Shown here: positions 46,129 to 56,028 of the stretch, piece after piece
Layout of the letters: every line of letters begins with the position of its first letter
Numbering within the stretch: position 1 is the stretch's first letter
Origin: Pancytospora philotis
Taxonomy: Eukaryota > Microsporidia
Assembly: GCA_023647555.1 (NCBI GenBank)
Contig: JALRLY010000274.1
Coordinates: 1-64,000 of the forward strand
Length of the DNA stretch: 64,000 nt
Reading direction: 5' to 3'
Made by a program: the position numbers and the translations under genes
The notes under the pieces: generated by a model
Databases searched by the model: none
What the model saw: only the letters and a program-made list of their open reading frames with translations
What the model was told of the DNA's origin: nothing

Positions 46129-46349
46129 AATAAATCGTTAATTTACTCGCCTATTGGTTTACTTAATCTCCGCGCAGCACTATCATGATTTTGCTGGGCG
46201 CTTAGTGGCGATACGCTCAAGTCAAGTGGCATCATGTCTTAACGAACTGTTCTATAGCGTTGCATATCGCAAGTAAAAATGTACGTAAAGGAACAGCAAA
46301 TAGTAATATAATTTAGTATAGTACAATCTCTATGGGTATGTTATTAGGA

Positions 46350-48224
46350 CTAGTTTTCGAACTCGAACGAGTCGATGTGCTTGATGCCGACCTCCTCGTC
46401 CATGCACTGCTTGAAGATCTTGATGATCCTGTTGCGCTTGGCACGCAGCAGCCTGCAGTCCTGGAAGTTGCTGGTGTGCAGGATCGCGTACTTCAGCTTG
46501 AGCTTGGTGATCTCGCGGAACTGGCAGGTGGTGAAGAACGACTTCAGTTTCTTGAACTGCTCGGCGGCCTTGCTCTCGAGCATGCGCGCCTGCTCGTACG
46601 TGGTGTCCTCCGCCACCTCGATGGACAGGATCTCGCTCTGCGCCGGGCTGCGCGCGATGTTGTAGAGCTTGGCACCGATCAGCTGCGTGTTCGAAATGTA
46701 CAGGATCTTCTTGCACGGCGTGAGGAAGGTCGTGGTGAGCAGGTCCATCCGGTGCACGGTGAGCGGGTCCCCGTCCACCTCCACGCGGTCGCCGATGTTG
46801 AACGGCCGGATGATGAGGAGGAACACGAAGCACTGAAAGATGCCTTTGATCGTGTCGGCGAATATCCAGCTGAAAGTCAGCAGAGTGGTGCCGACGCTCG
46901 CCATGAACACCTTGGCGTTGATCTGGAAGAGCACGAGCAGGAGGATCAGCGCGAGGTACGTGACGGCGAGGAAGAAAATCATCTCGAGTTTGTCGAAGAC
47001 CGACTCGCGGCCGCGGAGCGTCTTCTCGATGTCCTTGCGCGAGTCGTACAGCTGCTCGGCCAGCGAGACGTAGTGGCTGCGCCGCACCCTGCGGGTCGGA
47101 TCGCTCTTCTCGGACACGCCCGCCAGGTACCGGTAGATGTTCTTATGGTCGGTCGGGAAGAACGCCCTGATGTCCTCAACCAGCAGCTCTTTCTTCCCGA
47201 GATCGTCGTACGTCTGCTTTGCGTATGCGCGCGCCCCCTCCTTCGACGGGAAAACTGCGTCGCGGTAGAGCAGGAACAGGCCGTCGTCGTGGTCGGGCAG
47301 GTAGTCCGCCGCGATGTCGTCGAATCCGCCGCCGTCGCGCACGGCCTCGCTCAGCGCCTTCATTTTCATGAAGACGTACGCCTTGTAGTTCAGATTGAAA
47401 ATGGTATCGGAGAAGGCCGAGCGCTTGGCGCTGAATGTCGACACGCCGACGATCACCGTGACGATGAAGAGCATGCCAGCGTACACACCGCCCCAGAGCA
47501 GGGCTGTCTTGAGCAGGTCGTGCTGCGACGTGAGCGTGATCGAGGGCAGCGTGTATTTGCCGTACATCTTGAGCTGCAGGTAGAACGCGAAGAGCAGCGA
47601 GAGCGAGAGCCGCGCATACATGCGCTTCTGGTACAGGCTCTGGGCCACGGCCCAGCACACGATCGACTTGCTCAGGCCCAGAACGACGATAATCGTCGCC
47701 GTGATCGCGAGGAGCGACGTGGTCAGCACGCTGAAAACGGAGTCCGCGGCCAGCGAGAGAAACAGCGCCAGGTTCCGCCGCATGATCCGCTCGAGCTCAT
47801 CGTCCTTCTTGTGGTCGGTGGTGAAGAAATGCGCCAGGTCCAGGCGCTTTTCGGCGATCATGTACGCGAGCAGCGGCAGGCTCAGCAGCACGACCAGGTA
47901 CACGAGTATCTCGGGCAGCGCGCGCAGCAGGATGTTGTACTGCTCGAGCTGCTCGCCGCAGTAGTTGTCGACCGACCAGATGGAAAACTCGCCGTCCTCG
48001 TTGCTGCGCTCGAACATCACATCCTCGTCGGGGTCAGAGTCGTCGTTGCCCATGGCGATTTCGTTGGCCTTGTTGCCGGACTTCCCCGGCCCGCCGGCCT
48101 GGTCCTGCGGCTTTTCTTCGTTGTTGTCTGCGCCAGACTCTTCGTGGTGCTCCGAGCTGATGCTGTCGTTGCCGTCTCCGCTATTGGCTCCTTTCTTCTC
48201 CGGGTCCTTGGTTGCGCCGCCCAT
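46350..48224 (-). CDS. MscS-like mechanosensitive channel
   Basis: This is a channel in the MscS family that releases solutes under osmotic or membrane tension, like fungal Msy1/2. It has about 624 residues from the ATG at 48224. It starts with a long acidic, polar segment (about residues 1-85), then several hydrophobic segments and the MscS core: a pore helix region near G-I-F-Q-C-F-V-F-L and the beta-domain signature R-P-F-N-I-G-D-R-V-E-V-D-G. An EF-hand region is not clear. A longer frame to 48404 would add a possible signal sequence, so the N-terminus is uncertain. It is the only obvious channel in the window. Confidence 0.85.
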   Translation of the reverse strand: MGGATKDPEKKGANSGDGNDSISSEHHEESGADNNEEKPQDQAGGPGKSGNKANEIAMGNDDSDPDEDVMFERSNEDGEFSIWSVDNYCGEQLEQYNILLRALPEILVYLVVLLSLPLLAYMIAEKRLDLAHFFTTDHKKDDELERIMRRNLALFLSLAADSVFSVLTTSLLAITATIIVVLGLSKSIVCWAVAQSLYQKRMYARLSLSLLFAFYLQLKMYGKYTLPSITLTSQHDLLKTALLWGGVYAGMLFIVTVIVGVSTFSAKRSAFSDTIFNLNYKAYVFMKMKALSEAVRDGGGFDDIAADYLPDHDDGLFLLYRDAVFPSKEGARAYAKQTYDDLGKKELLVEDIRAFFPTDHKNIYRYLAGVSEKSDPTRRVRRSHYVSLAEQLYDSRKDIEKTLRGRESVFDKLEMIFFLAVTYLALILLLVLFQINAKVFMASVGTTLLTFSWIFADTIKGIFQCFVFLLIIRPFNIGDRVEVDGDPLTVHRMDLLTTTFLTPCKKILYISNTQLIGAKLYNIARSPAQSEILSIEVAEDTTYEQARMLESKAAEQFKKLKSFFTTCQFREITKLKLKYAILHTSNFQDCRLLRAKRNRIIKIFKQCMDEEVGIKHIDSFEFEN

Positions 48225-48504
48225 ATTATTTGATTGTTTTGGTTTCGTTGATCTATTTTCATCTTCCGCTGTTTCGCATGCGGCTGCGCGCTGTTTCAAA
48301 CACTGGTGCTGGGAGCAGCTGGTGCACGAAGAGAAGGCAACGCACATCTGCGCCAAGCACAGAGCACCAGTGTACAATACCAAACAACGCATATGAGAAT
48401 TCACAGTTTAATGAACCACCAGTGCCATTCCCATGCATGCATTCAATAAACAATTCAATATGAACCATTCAGTAAACCGTACAAAAGCGAGTGAAATTAG
48501 AAAT

Positions 48505-50175
48505 TTATTCAGCCTTGAGATTGACGCCCTCGAAGTAGTCGGGAGACATGTAGGTGCCATTGGCCTTGGCAGATTTGAAGCTGGAGTGGAGATAAGCAAT
48601 CGCCCATGTCCAGAAGGCACAGAGAGTCACGATGATCAGACAGGTGATGGGGGCGAAGTAACGCGCATCACGCTTGCCGGTGACCGACTCCATGAAGATG
48701 TTGTAGACAGAGCCGGAGCACTTTCCGAGCTTGCCGCAAACACCGTCGTAGACGCCCTTGAAGAGCGGCCTGATCTCGGGGTTGATCTTCATCGAGATGG
48801 ACTCCTTGACAATGTCGAAGAACGCGTACTTGGAGATCTTCACGGAGGAAGACGTGATGATGCCGCACCAGATCTCGGCACCGAACTTGCGCTGCGCGTC
48901 GTTCCAGGCGCTGAAGATCTTCATGTTGTCCTCGCCGAGCGCAGCGAAGTTGATGACCGCGTAGTAGGCGGTGGCGATGGCACCCAGGAAGCACACGAGG
49001 ATCGGAACGCTGCCCAGCAGAGCAACACCGAACCACTCCATCAGCTTGGAGGAGAGGGGCGAGATGAGCACGAGGATGGTACCAATGTGCGTGATCTGGG
49101 ACTCGATGGACTGGTTCTCAGCCATGAACGTGCTCCTGTCCTCGCCGTTGAAAAGGGCGGCCGCGGTGCACGAATTACCGAACAGACCAATGAGAACGGT
49201 GTTGGCAATATTGTAGAAGAGCGTCATCATGCAGATGGCCAGCAGCAGCTTGGAGACCAGCGCGTAGTAGAGGCCGTCTATGATGGAGAGCGAAACCTTC
49301 TTCTTCTTCGAGGAGGTGGCCGCGCCCGACTTGATCACGAGGGGGTTGGTCCTGAAGACGTAGTCGAGACGCCGCTTGATGCCGATGATCATGGCGAAGA
49401 CGAGCACCGTCGCGAGAGAGAAGATGACGTAGTACTTGTCCTTCTCCTCGTACGTGGCCGTCTTCATCCGGCTGTTCCAGGCCTTGTACGTGCGGGACGC
49501 AACGAGACCGGAAATGTTGGAGCCGATGTAGAGCAGACGCACGAAGCGCGAGTTCTGGTCCTCGGTGCAGTGGGAGTTCACATACGTCATGAAGAGGTAG
49601 GAAACCATGAGGGATCCGATGACCTCGACAATCGTGTAGAACACCGCGAAGATCCAGTGGTTGAAGATAAGGGCGATGATGTACAGCCCGCTGATGCCGC
49701 GGGTGTCGGCAGTTCCGGCGATGAAGAAATTCTCAGCCCACCCGGGGTCCTTCTGGAGCGGCGCGCGGAAGTGGATCAGAATGGACAGAATGAACATGAT
49801 CACACCAAAGGTGGCGGTCGCGATCTCGAACGTCGTGTCGAGACTGTGGCGCTTCAGCAGCTTCTGGATCAGCCCCACAGCAATCAGCGAGGTGAAGAAC
49901 GTGCTCAGCTTGAGCCAACTACGGGCAGAGGACTCGAGCACCGTGTTGATCACAACGTCTTTGTACAGTCTCGTGAAGCCGTACACGAACGCAATCAGGA
50001 AGAAAGCGGCCGCCATCAGTCCGAAGCGAGAAAGCTCCGAGCGCAGCACAGGGAAGAACGCGCCCACCCATGTCTTCTGCATCTCCTTGGCCTGCTCCTT
50101 CAGCTCCTCCGGCGTCAGCAACTTGGGGTCCGAGTTGTCGGCCACGGGCTGGCTCTCAACCACCGCGTCAGTCAT
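48505..50175 (-). CDS. NTT: Nucleotide transporter, ATP/ADP translocase type (NTT)
   Basis: These plastid/Chlamydia-type carriers exchange or import nucleotides across the parasite membrane and are a hallmark of microsporidia and relatives, obtained by lateral transfer from bacteria. The 556 residues contain about 11-12 hydrophobic segments and the family's Y-G-F-T-R-L-Y-K-D region near residue 65 and R-G-I-S-G-L-Y in the middle. The C-terminal region has W-A-I-A-Y-L-H. It could import ATP from the host or nucleotides for RNA synthesis; paralogues with different roles exist in related genomes. Two AAAATTTT boxes lie about 42-62 bases before the ATG. Confidence 0.95.
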   Translation of the reverse strand: MTDAVVESQPVADNSDPKLLTPEELKEQAKEMQKTWVGAFFPVLRSELSRFGLMAAAFFLIAFVYGFTRLYKDVVINTVLESSARSWLKLSTFFTSLIAVGLIQKLLKRHSLDTTFEIATATFGVIMFILSILIHFRAPLQKDPGWAENFFIAGTADTRGISGLYIIALIFNHWIFAVFYTIVEVIGSLMVSYLFMTYVNSHCTEDQNSRFVRLLYIGSNISGLVASRTYKAWNSRMKTATYEEKDKYYVIFSLATVLVFAMIIGIKRRLDYVFRTNPLVIKSGAATSSKKKKVSLSIIDGLYYALVSKLLLAICMMTLFYNIANTVLIGLFGNSCTAAALFNGEDRSTFMAENQSIESQITHIGTILVLISPLSSKLMEWFGVALLGSVPILVCFLGAIATAYYAVINFAALGEDNMKIFSAWNDAQRKFGAEIWCGIITSSSVKISKYAFFDIVKESISMKINPEIRPLFKGVYDGVCGKLGKCSGSVYNIFMESVTGKRDARYFAPITCLIIVTLCAFWTWAIAYLHSSFKSAKANGTYMSPDYFEGVNLKAE

Positions 50176-50809
50176 AGGGGTGAAAAAAATCCCCGACTGA
50201 TAAAGTAAATAGGAGCCAAAAATTTTGCAAAATTTTTAGACAACAGAGTCGCAGCGCGAGAGCGGCACGCGGTCCGAACGCGCTGCATTCACGACGAAAT
50301 TGCACGAATGTTTCGTTGCTACGCGAATCAGACATATTGATTCTCTGCTGGCGTGGTGAAGACGGCTTGCTTTCAAATTATTCGGCACTGAGAAGTATCC
50401 AAAGAACTCGTTCGTCCGGCTTGTTAAAACAGCCGCGGTGAGTGTGCATGGCGCTACAGCCAAACAGCGTGAATCAGCTCGCGCGGCGTGATAGGCCTCT
50501 CCTGGCAGCTCCTCTAACATACTCCTGAGCGTCTAGCCACACAAGGGCCGGTGTTTAGCGTAGCTGCTCGGCCCCTTTTACAATCGCCGCTGCCCGAGCG
50601 CAATTCGCCACGCACATATGGAACTTGCATCTACAATATCCATGCGCGCAAAATGAATAATGGCATTGGGAAGCCTCTGCACGCGGCCCAAGTTAAATAT
50701 GGATGCCACAATGCATGCCAATAAATAAAATTGGCGAAGCCTCTTCATCTGTGCGTCGCGCAACCGCCTACTAACAATGTTTCCGTGCACTATCCAAATA
50801 GCCAAGTTT
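50176..50809. other. Intergenic gap with the NTT promoter
   Basis: The 634-base gap holds the AAAAATTTT and CAAAATTTTT boxes (50217-50237) before the transporter. The rest, up to the alpha1 gene, contains no ORF or RNA that I can support. Confidence 0.5.
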
Positions 50810-51511
50810 TTATTGCTTCTCGGCGACCGCCTGCAGCAGCTTGTCGACCTCGTTGTCCGCCACGGCCTCGAGCCCGTCCTTCCTGAGCACCGAGAGCTCG
50901 ACCTCCGAGTAGTCCACATCGCGCCCGGTGGACTCGAGCAGCGCAGTGACGCCGAGCTCGAGGAGATCGCTGAGCGGCGCGGCCCCCATGTGCTTGTCGA
51001 GGAACTTGTTCATTTTGCCGAAGTCCTCGCCGCACGCCCAGGCGTGGCACGGGTACTCCACGCCGCTCATGTCGACGTAGTGCAGCAGCGCGCGGTCGCC
51101 CTCGAAGCCGAAGATGCATGCGGCGAAGGCGGGCGCGCGGCGGCCCGTCTGCAGCACGAACGACTGGAAGCGGCCCGCCAGCTCGCGCGCGAAGATGTCT
51201 GGCGTGAGCCTGCCGCCGAGGCGGTACTCGATGTCGGCCGCCAGCTCGCGCGCGCGCCGCACGACGTAGCAGACATCGGATGGCAGGCCTGTGATGTTCA
51301 TATAGACATTGGAGGATATCCGGTACACGGAGCTGTGCTTCTCAGCGCACAGCTTGGGCGTGGGCAGGCGCTTCGAGATCGCGATCACAGCGTCGCCTGC
51401 GTTGATGGTGACCGTCTGGTAGCTGCTGTACACGGCCTCGAGGCCGTACTCGACCTGCAGGATCCTGCCCTCGCTGTTGAAGATGGCGTATACCTGCTCG
51501 TCGAAGTCCAT
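50810..51511 (-). CDS. SCL1: 20S proteasome subunit alpha1
   Basis: This is an alpha-ring subunit that gates substrate entry. The 233 residues have the alpha-type N-terminus (F-N-S-E-G-R-I-L-Q-V-E-Y-G-L-E-A-V) with the conserved Q-V-E-Y-A/G motif, then I-T-G-L-P-S-D-V and R-A-R-E-L-A-A-D-I-E. The middle (Y-R-L-G-G-R-L-T-P-D-I) and the end L-R-K-D-G-L-E-A-V-A-D-N-E-V-D-K-L-L-Q fit alpha1 (Scl1/PSMA6) best. Distinguishing alpha1 from alpha3 or alpha4 needs an alignment. The start at 51511 matches other alphas. Confidence 0.85.
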   Translation of the reverse strand: MDFDEQVYAIFNSEGRILQVEYGLEAVYSSYQTVTINAGDAVIAISKRLPTPKLCAEKHSSVYRISSNVYMNITGLPSDVCYVVRRARELAADIEYRLGGRLTPDIFARELAGRFQSFVLQTGRRAPAFAACIFGFEGDRALLHYVDMSGVEYPCHAWACGEDFGKMNKFLDKHMGAAPLSDLLELGVTALLESTGRDVDYSEVELSVLRKDGLEAVADNEVDKLLQAVAEKQ

Positions 51512-51778
51512 GAGGGGCTTGCTGTGCTGGGAAAAAATGCTTGTTGTCCGCGGGAGAGGGCCGCAGTGATTGTGGGAAATATATTCGAAGCAGCCATTAT
51601 GAGTGGATCTAAGTGAATAAACCGCCCGTTTTTCTTGTTGTTTATCTATTTTACACAGACGGAAGACAACCTCTGTTAAAATGCTTAACCAGAAAAATAT
51701 GAGAAGTTGATAGTCTTTCATGCAATAATTCTTCTGACTAAATGCATTGAACGCTGCTTTTAAACTCTGGAATGGCAT

Positions 51779-54337
51779 TTAATCATCTTTTGACGTGCGA
51801 TTAGAAGCATGCTGAGAGTAAACAGCCCTGTATGCTAAAATACTGCGCGACAGCTCCTCTGGTAGGTGCTCAGTGCACAGCTTCAATGCGTTGGGCGTTG
51901 CTGTTAAGGCGGGCCGCGCGCAGTAGCCTTGGCACTCGAGCACACGGGCGTTCGCATAGCTTCTTACGCGCGGCAGCAGCGCTAGGCGGTGCGTGATGAA
52001 CACAGTGTGTGCATCGCTTTCGAGCAAAGCTTTCGTGAATGCAAGCAGAATAGGAAGCGCACACTCCAACTCATCAACAACCACCAGCATCTTGCCGTTC
52101 TTTAATCTTGTCGAGCTTTCAGTAGTGCTAGCACTGGGCTGTGCAGCTTCATGCGCACAGCGCGCCGATAGCACCTCTTGGATGTCTGCGCAGCTGCTTA
52201 CGTGGAAGATTGATGCATAAACAACCATGTCTGCTCTGGCAGCCGGCACAGGGAACCCGCTCTGGGCCATGACAATCGCCTGCACCAGGCAGCGGGCGTA
52301 GCTGCTCTTACCAGCCATGTTCGGACCGACAAGCATAATAAAGTTGCTGCTGCTCGAAAAGCTGTACTGCTGTGGGTATGTCTGTACCGTTTTGCTTAAT
52401 GCAAGGTCTATGCATTCTCTGATTGTCAATGAGTTTGTAAAGACAGGAGTTGTCAGAGTTCGGCCACAATCTGATGACCGCTCGGCACTCCGTTGGAAGG
52501 CAATGATGCCAATTAAAAGGTCTGCCTCGGCTACTATCCTTGATATCTGCTTTAGCTTGAGCAGCGGCCTTCTGTGCGTTGCGATAAAACTCATGCAGAG
52601 CTTGCCTGTAAGTTCCACAACCTGCATAAACGCGTCGGATGCTTTGCAGTTCATTGTCTGTATCCCACTCGTTGTGTAGAAGGTGTATAAGCGAGTGCTC
52701 TTCAGAACCACGAGCCTTTCCTCCGAGCTCAGCGCAGAACAAGCCTCTTTGATGCTGCGGTTACCAGATGCTACATCATTGGGACTATCTGTACGCGCTC
52801 TAAGGCACATCCCGATGCTTTTATCCCGGTAGATTTTCAGCTCTGTGCGCGTTTCACTTAGTTCGACCAAGGCTCTCTGGCAGTCATCAACGCTTCGCCG
52901 GTACAGACTCCGAGCCAGATCGAGGTACTCATCCTTTCCCGGTCTGATGATAAAGGCGATGTTCTCATATAGCACAGCCTTGACAGTATTGTACTCTCGA
53001 TCGACCAGCGCATCTAGTGCAGCACGGAGCAGCACGAAGTCTGCTCCCCGCGCGACCGCTGACAGCCCAGGAAATAAGTCGGGGCAGGCTGCATCGATAT
53101 AGTCCAGCGCTTTAATGATGCTCAGCAGCTTCTCCATGTAGTGTATCAACTTCATGAACTCCGACAAGCCGCAATCTCCAATAAATGCTGTTCCTATCGA
53201 GTCGCTCATGGCTGCCAAACTGCTGAATTCACCGGTTGCAGACGCCGCGCTTGCAGAAGCAAAGACGCTGGGGCAGTCCAGTGACTCCGAAGTTCGGGTG
53301 TGAAGACTGGACGCCCGGTAGCCCGATGCCTTACTCAGGCTCTTCGAGCAAGCAACTGTGCTTGAGCATGCACGCAGTGGCATGCTCTCCAAGGCGTCGG
53401 ACAAACTATCGATGTCGGGCAGACCGCGTAGGACCTCCACGATTCTATCAATTCTTGTATCGCGCATGTACTTTTTTACGAATTCCTGCCTTTGCGCAAT
53501 CGTAGTAGGACAGAGCAGCGGGGCTCGCAAACTCTCCTCCAGCATTCGCCGGCCCATCTTGGTGGATGTAAAGTCGATGGCGCTGATAATAGAGCTCGTA
53601 ACACCCGTGAGGTTGAGCCTTTCCAATACTCTTGCGCTTATTGTTGCACGCTTTTCAGCATCTGGCAGCTGTTCACTGCTTTTTACAGTGGCAGATGCCT
53701 CACATGCACTAGCACCACCATGGGATGCGCTCAACAATGCTTGCTCGCCATTGTGCAGCCTTGTGTGCGCCTTCTCGAGACTCGAATTTACATACTGCAA
53801 GCTGCTGTTCATTTGGCTGATCGATGCGACCGCATCTGCATTACTCTTGAGGCGTTTATGGGATGGACGGTTTGTAATATCTCTGAGCAGCCGATGGTCT
53901 CTATCTGATGTCCGCTGAGCGGCGCTGCGCTGCACTCCTGCTGTCATTTTATCGGACTGGCGTAACTGCAACAGCAGCTCCTGCAGGCCTGCTGCGCCCG
54001 CGCTGCGCACCTCGTATAACAGGGCTCCTTCGCCTATCACTCCACACAGCTGACGCATGTTAGTACTCGCTATCAATACCGCTGGATTGAGCGCGGCGAA
54101 CTGCTTCAGGTGGCGGAAATCTGGCTCATCGTCAAACTCTATACAGTCCATCTTCGCATCAACGCCGCGGCGCGCGTCGTCGGCTGCTGCGCTATCTCGG
54201 AGGTTTGTGAGGCCCGTGGGCACAGGTGTCTGCCAGTAGCGGTATGTGCTGCACTGAGAAAAAGCATCGCCCCCCGCCACTATGTCAATGCCTACTACGG
54301 ACACGTGGTTTTCATCGACTGTGACGCAGCAGTACAT
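51779..54337 (-). CDS. MutS-family protein, MSH4/MSH5-like
   Basis: MSH4 and MSH5 stabilise meiotic recombination intermediates rather than repair mismatches. The 852-residue protein lacks an N-terminal mismatch-recognition domain (no F-x-E), has a long middle with lever and clamp-like helices, and a C-terminal ATPase. The P-loop is V-G-P-N-M-A-G-K-S-S (canonical G-P-N-M-x-G-K-S), followed by M-A-Q-S-G-F-P-V-P-A. The Walker B region reads V-V-V-D-E-L-E in place of the family D-E-L-G-R-G-T, and the Q-loop area is unusual, so ATP hydrolysis may be altered. Third positions carry more A/T than the neighbours. It could also be a very divergent MSH2/6; MSH4 is favoured by the absent domain I. Confidence 0.7.
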   Translation of the reverse strand: MYCCVTVDENHVSVVGIDIVAGGDAFSQCSTYRYWQTPVPTGLTNLRDSAAADDARRGVDAKMDCIEFDDEPDFRHLKQFAALNPAVLIASTNMRQLCGVIGEGALLYEVRSAGAAGLQELLLQLRQSDKMTAGVQRSAAQRTSDRDHRLLRDITNRPSHKRLKSNADAVASISQMNSSLQYVNSSLEKAHTRLHNGEQALLSASHGGASACEASATVKSSEQLPDAEKRATISARVLERLNLTGVTSSIISAIDFTSTKMGRRMLEESLRAPLLCPTTIAQRQEFVKKYMRDTRIDRIVEVLRGLPDIDSLSDALESMPLRACSSTVACSKSLSKASGYRASSLHTRTSESLDCPSVFASASAASATGEFSSLAAMSDSIGTAFIGDCGLSEFMKLIHYMEKLLSIIKALDYIDAACPDLFPGLSAVARGADFVLLRAALDALVDREYNTVKAVLYENIAFIIRPGKDEYLDLARSLYRRSVDDCQRALVELSETRTELKIYRDKSIGMCLRARTDSPNDVASGNRSIKEACSALSSEERLVVLKSTRLYTFYTTSGIQTMNCKASDAFMQVVELTGKLCMSFIATHRRPLLKLKQISRIVAEADLLIGIIAFQRSAERSSDCGRTLTTPVFTNSLTIRECIDLALSKTVQTYPQQYSFSSSSNFIMLVGPNMAGKSSYARCLVQAIVMAQSGFPVPAARADMVVYASIFHVSSCADIQEVLSARCAHEAAQPSASTTESSTRLKNGKMLVVVDELECALPILLAFTKALLESDAHTVFITHRLALLPRVRSYANARVLECQGYCARPALTATPNALKLCTEHLPEELSRSILAYRAVYSQHASNRTSKDD

Positions 54338-54890
54338 TATTCATGCGGGTCACGATCATTTTCTGCGAATGCGCATAAACAGAGCCAGCTTGCACATTTT
54401 GCATAATCATACCGATGAGACGCTGCTTCAAAAGCTTGACCGCGTTTGAAAAAAATTGCCTTCACCGAGAATCGAACTCGGATCTACAGATTATGAGACT
54501 GTCGTACTAACCATTATACAATGAAGGCTTATTTAATAATAAGTATTGAGACTAGTCGACAGAGGGCATACAGTACCGGTTGCATTGATGTGTAAAATCG
54601 TACTCAAACGCTTTCTAAAGCTGTATGAGTAAAATGCAGCATGCAAGCAGACTGATTCGAGTGGTAGCAGCAGAAGAATAGATCTGCATAACTACAGATG
54701 TATAGTACAGATAAAACTGAATCAATGAAATGCAATGCAATATGCGCCTGCCCCTTGATCTGTAGTTATTGTAAGACAGTATACGCGCTTGCCGCTGCAT
54801 ACCAGCAGAAGCCGCCACGGTAGAACTCAGAATAATCCCGCGCATTCAGCGGCGCCCGTAAAGCACAAAAATGCTCCGACGCATCCGCCC
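54338..54890. other. Intergenic gap with a tRNA
   Basis: This interval of 553 bases between the MutS gene and the next gene contains the tRNA-Met. The rest, including 54540-54850, has no ORF of substance. Confidence 0.5.
54457..54528 (-). tRNA. tRNA-Met, elongator (CAU anticodon)
   Basis: The minus-strand 72-mer forms a cloverleaf with acceptor GCCTTCA/TGAAGGC, anticodon stem ACAGT/TCTGT-type pairing around loop CTCATAA (anticodon CAU), and T loop TTCGATT. G1-C72 and the ordinary anticodon stem without three G-C pairs indicate the elongator, not the initiator. A TTTTTTT tract follows on the minus strand (from about 54455 down to 54448). Confidence 0.9.
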
Positions 54891-55778
54891 ATGTCGGTGC
54901 CCAAATGCAAGAGAATTCCGATCAGCCTGATATTCAGCGGCGAAGGGTTGGATAAAGCAAAAATAGCCGGCAGGTTTGTCAGCACGGGCCACTTTGCGCT
55001 GGCGATGAGCTACGAGGAGTACTTCCATGCTCTCGTCCAGCTGATCATGGACGACGAAGACCCTGCGGCCTTCATCAATGGCAACGAGCCACTGTTTCCC
55101 GGGCAGCAGGCCGTAGAGATACTCGTGTCCGGTGACTCTGCTGCCTCGAGCCCTGATCTCGTCGTGTACGGCCCCGATATGCCGGAGGACGCGTTTTTGG
55201 CAGCAGTTAAGGCCCAGCTCGAGCGCATCGGTGCGAAGCATCGGAAGGCCATCGAGGAGAGCACCGGGCTGCAGTACTTCACGCGCTTCTTCAGCAGAGA
55301 CAGCACTAAGAAGAAGGAGCTGGCCGAGGCGTATTTTTTCACGGGGGACTACGATTCAGCGCAGGCACAGTTTGAGGGCGTTCGGAAGGCCTATCCCGAG
55401 TACAGCGGGCGGATGGTTGACTGGTGTTCGCTTCTGCTCGGCACTGGTGTCTTGAAGAGCTGCTACATCATCGACGTACTGGTGCTGATGGATGCTGCAC
55501 CCGAGATGCGCTCGATCGCCAGCGCAGTGCCGGCGTGGTGGCGCATGGCCGTCGAGTATTGGCTGAGCAAGCACAAGCTGCCGCGCGGAAGGCGCCTGCT
55601 CAGCCTGTACAGCTGCATGCGGAACTTCAAACTGGTGCAGGACCGCGAGCGCATGAATCTTTATGCGGACAGCCTGCTGAAAGAGCTCGATGATTTGATC
55701 GGCAGCCCCGTAGCTCAGCGCAGTGCGCTATGGAAAGCGATCTGTATGCAGGTTGAGGAAGAGAGCGCTCTGCCTTAG
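54891..55778 (+). CDS. Hypothetical protein, TPR-like; possibly TRAPP-related
   Basis: I do not recognise this 295-residue protein with confidence. A central block has a TPR-like look: F-F-S-R-D-S-T-K-K-K-E-L-A-E-A-Y-F-F-T-G-D-Y-D-S-A, followed by helical repeats. The pattern (aromatic-rich R-F-F, then L-A-E-A-Y-F-F-T-G-D-Y) resembles the Trs85/TRAPPC8 repeat region, but only weakly. There is no signal or membrane segment. The frame is open further upstream to 54789; the ATG at 54891 is preferred for its more family-like start. Treat function as unknown. Confidence 0.6.
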   Translation: MSVPKCKRIPISLIFSGEGLDKAKIAGRFVSTGHFALAMSYEEYFHALVQLIMDDEDPAAFINGNEPLFPGQQAVEILVSGDSAASSPDLVVYGPDMPEDAFLAAVKAQLERIGAKHRKAIEESTGLQYFTRFFSRDSTKKKELAEAYFFTGDYDSAQAQFEGVRKAYPEYSGRMVDWCSLLLGTGVLKSCYIIDVLVLMDAAPEMRSIASAVPAWWRMAVEYWLSKHKLPRGRRLLSLYSCMRNFKLVQDRERMNLYADSLLKELDDLIGSPVAQRSALWKAICMQVEEESALP

Positions 55779-56028
55779 CAGTGCAATGGGCATTTCTCTG
55801 CGATGATCACTGCATAAATGGAATTTCTGTCCAGGGCGATTCACTATACTGCAGCGCATCGGCAATAGCCTTTTGACAAGTAAATATTTACAAGTAGGCA
55901 CAAATATCAGATAATTTTAATCTAACGATGCACGCTGAATCGTGCGAATTGCCTGTTAACAGCGGCCCGCTGCAGCTGCCCTTTGCTACACGTGCGACAG
56001 CGCATCTGCGTCTAAAAAATTTACCCCA

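Noticed and set aside
46332..48233. 633-codon plus-strand frame opposite the MscS gene
   Set aside because: Low-complexity Glu/Val/His/Leu product; the opposite frame has the MscS signature.
50236..50520. 94-codon minus-strand frame in the NTT-alpha1 gap
   Set aside because: No recognised content, no promoter box and no coding bias.
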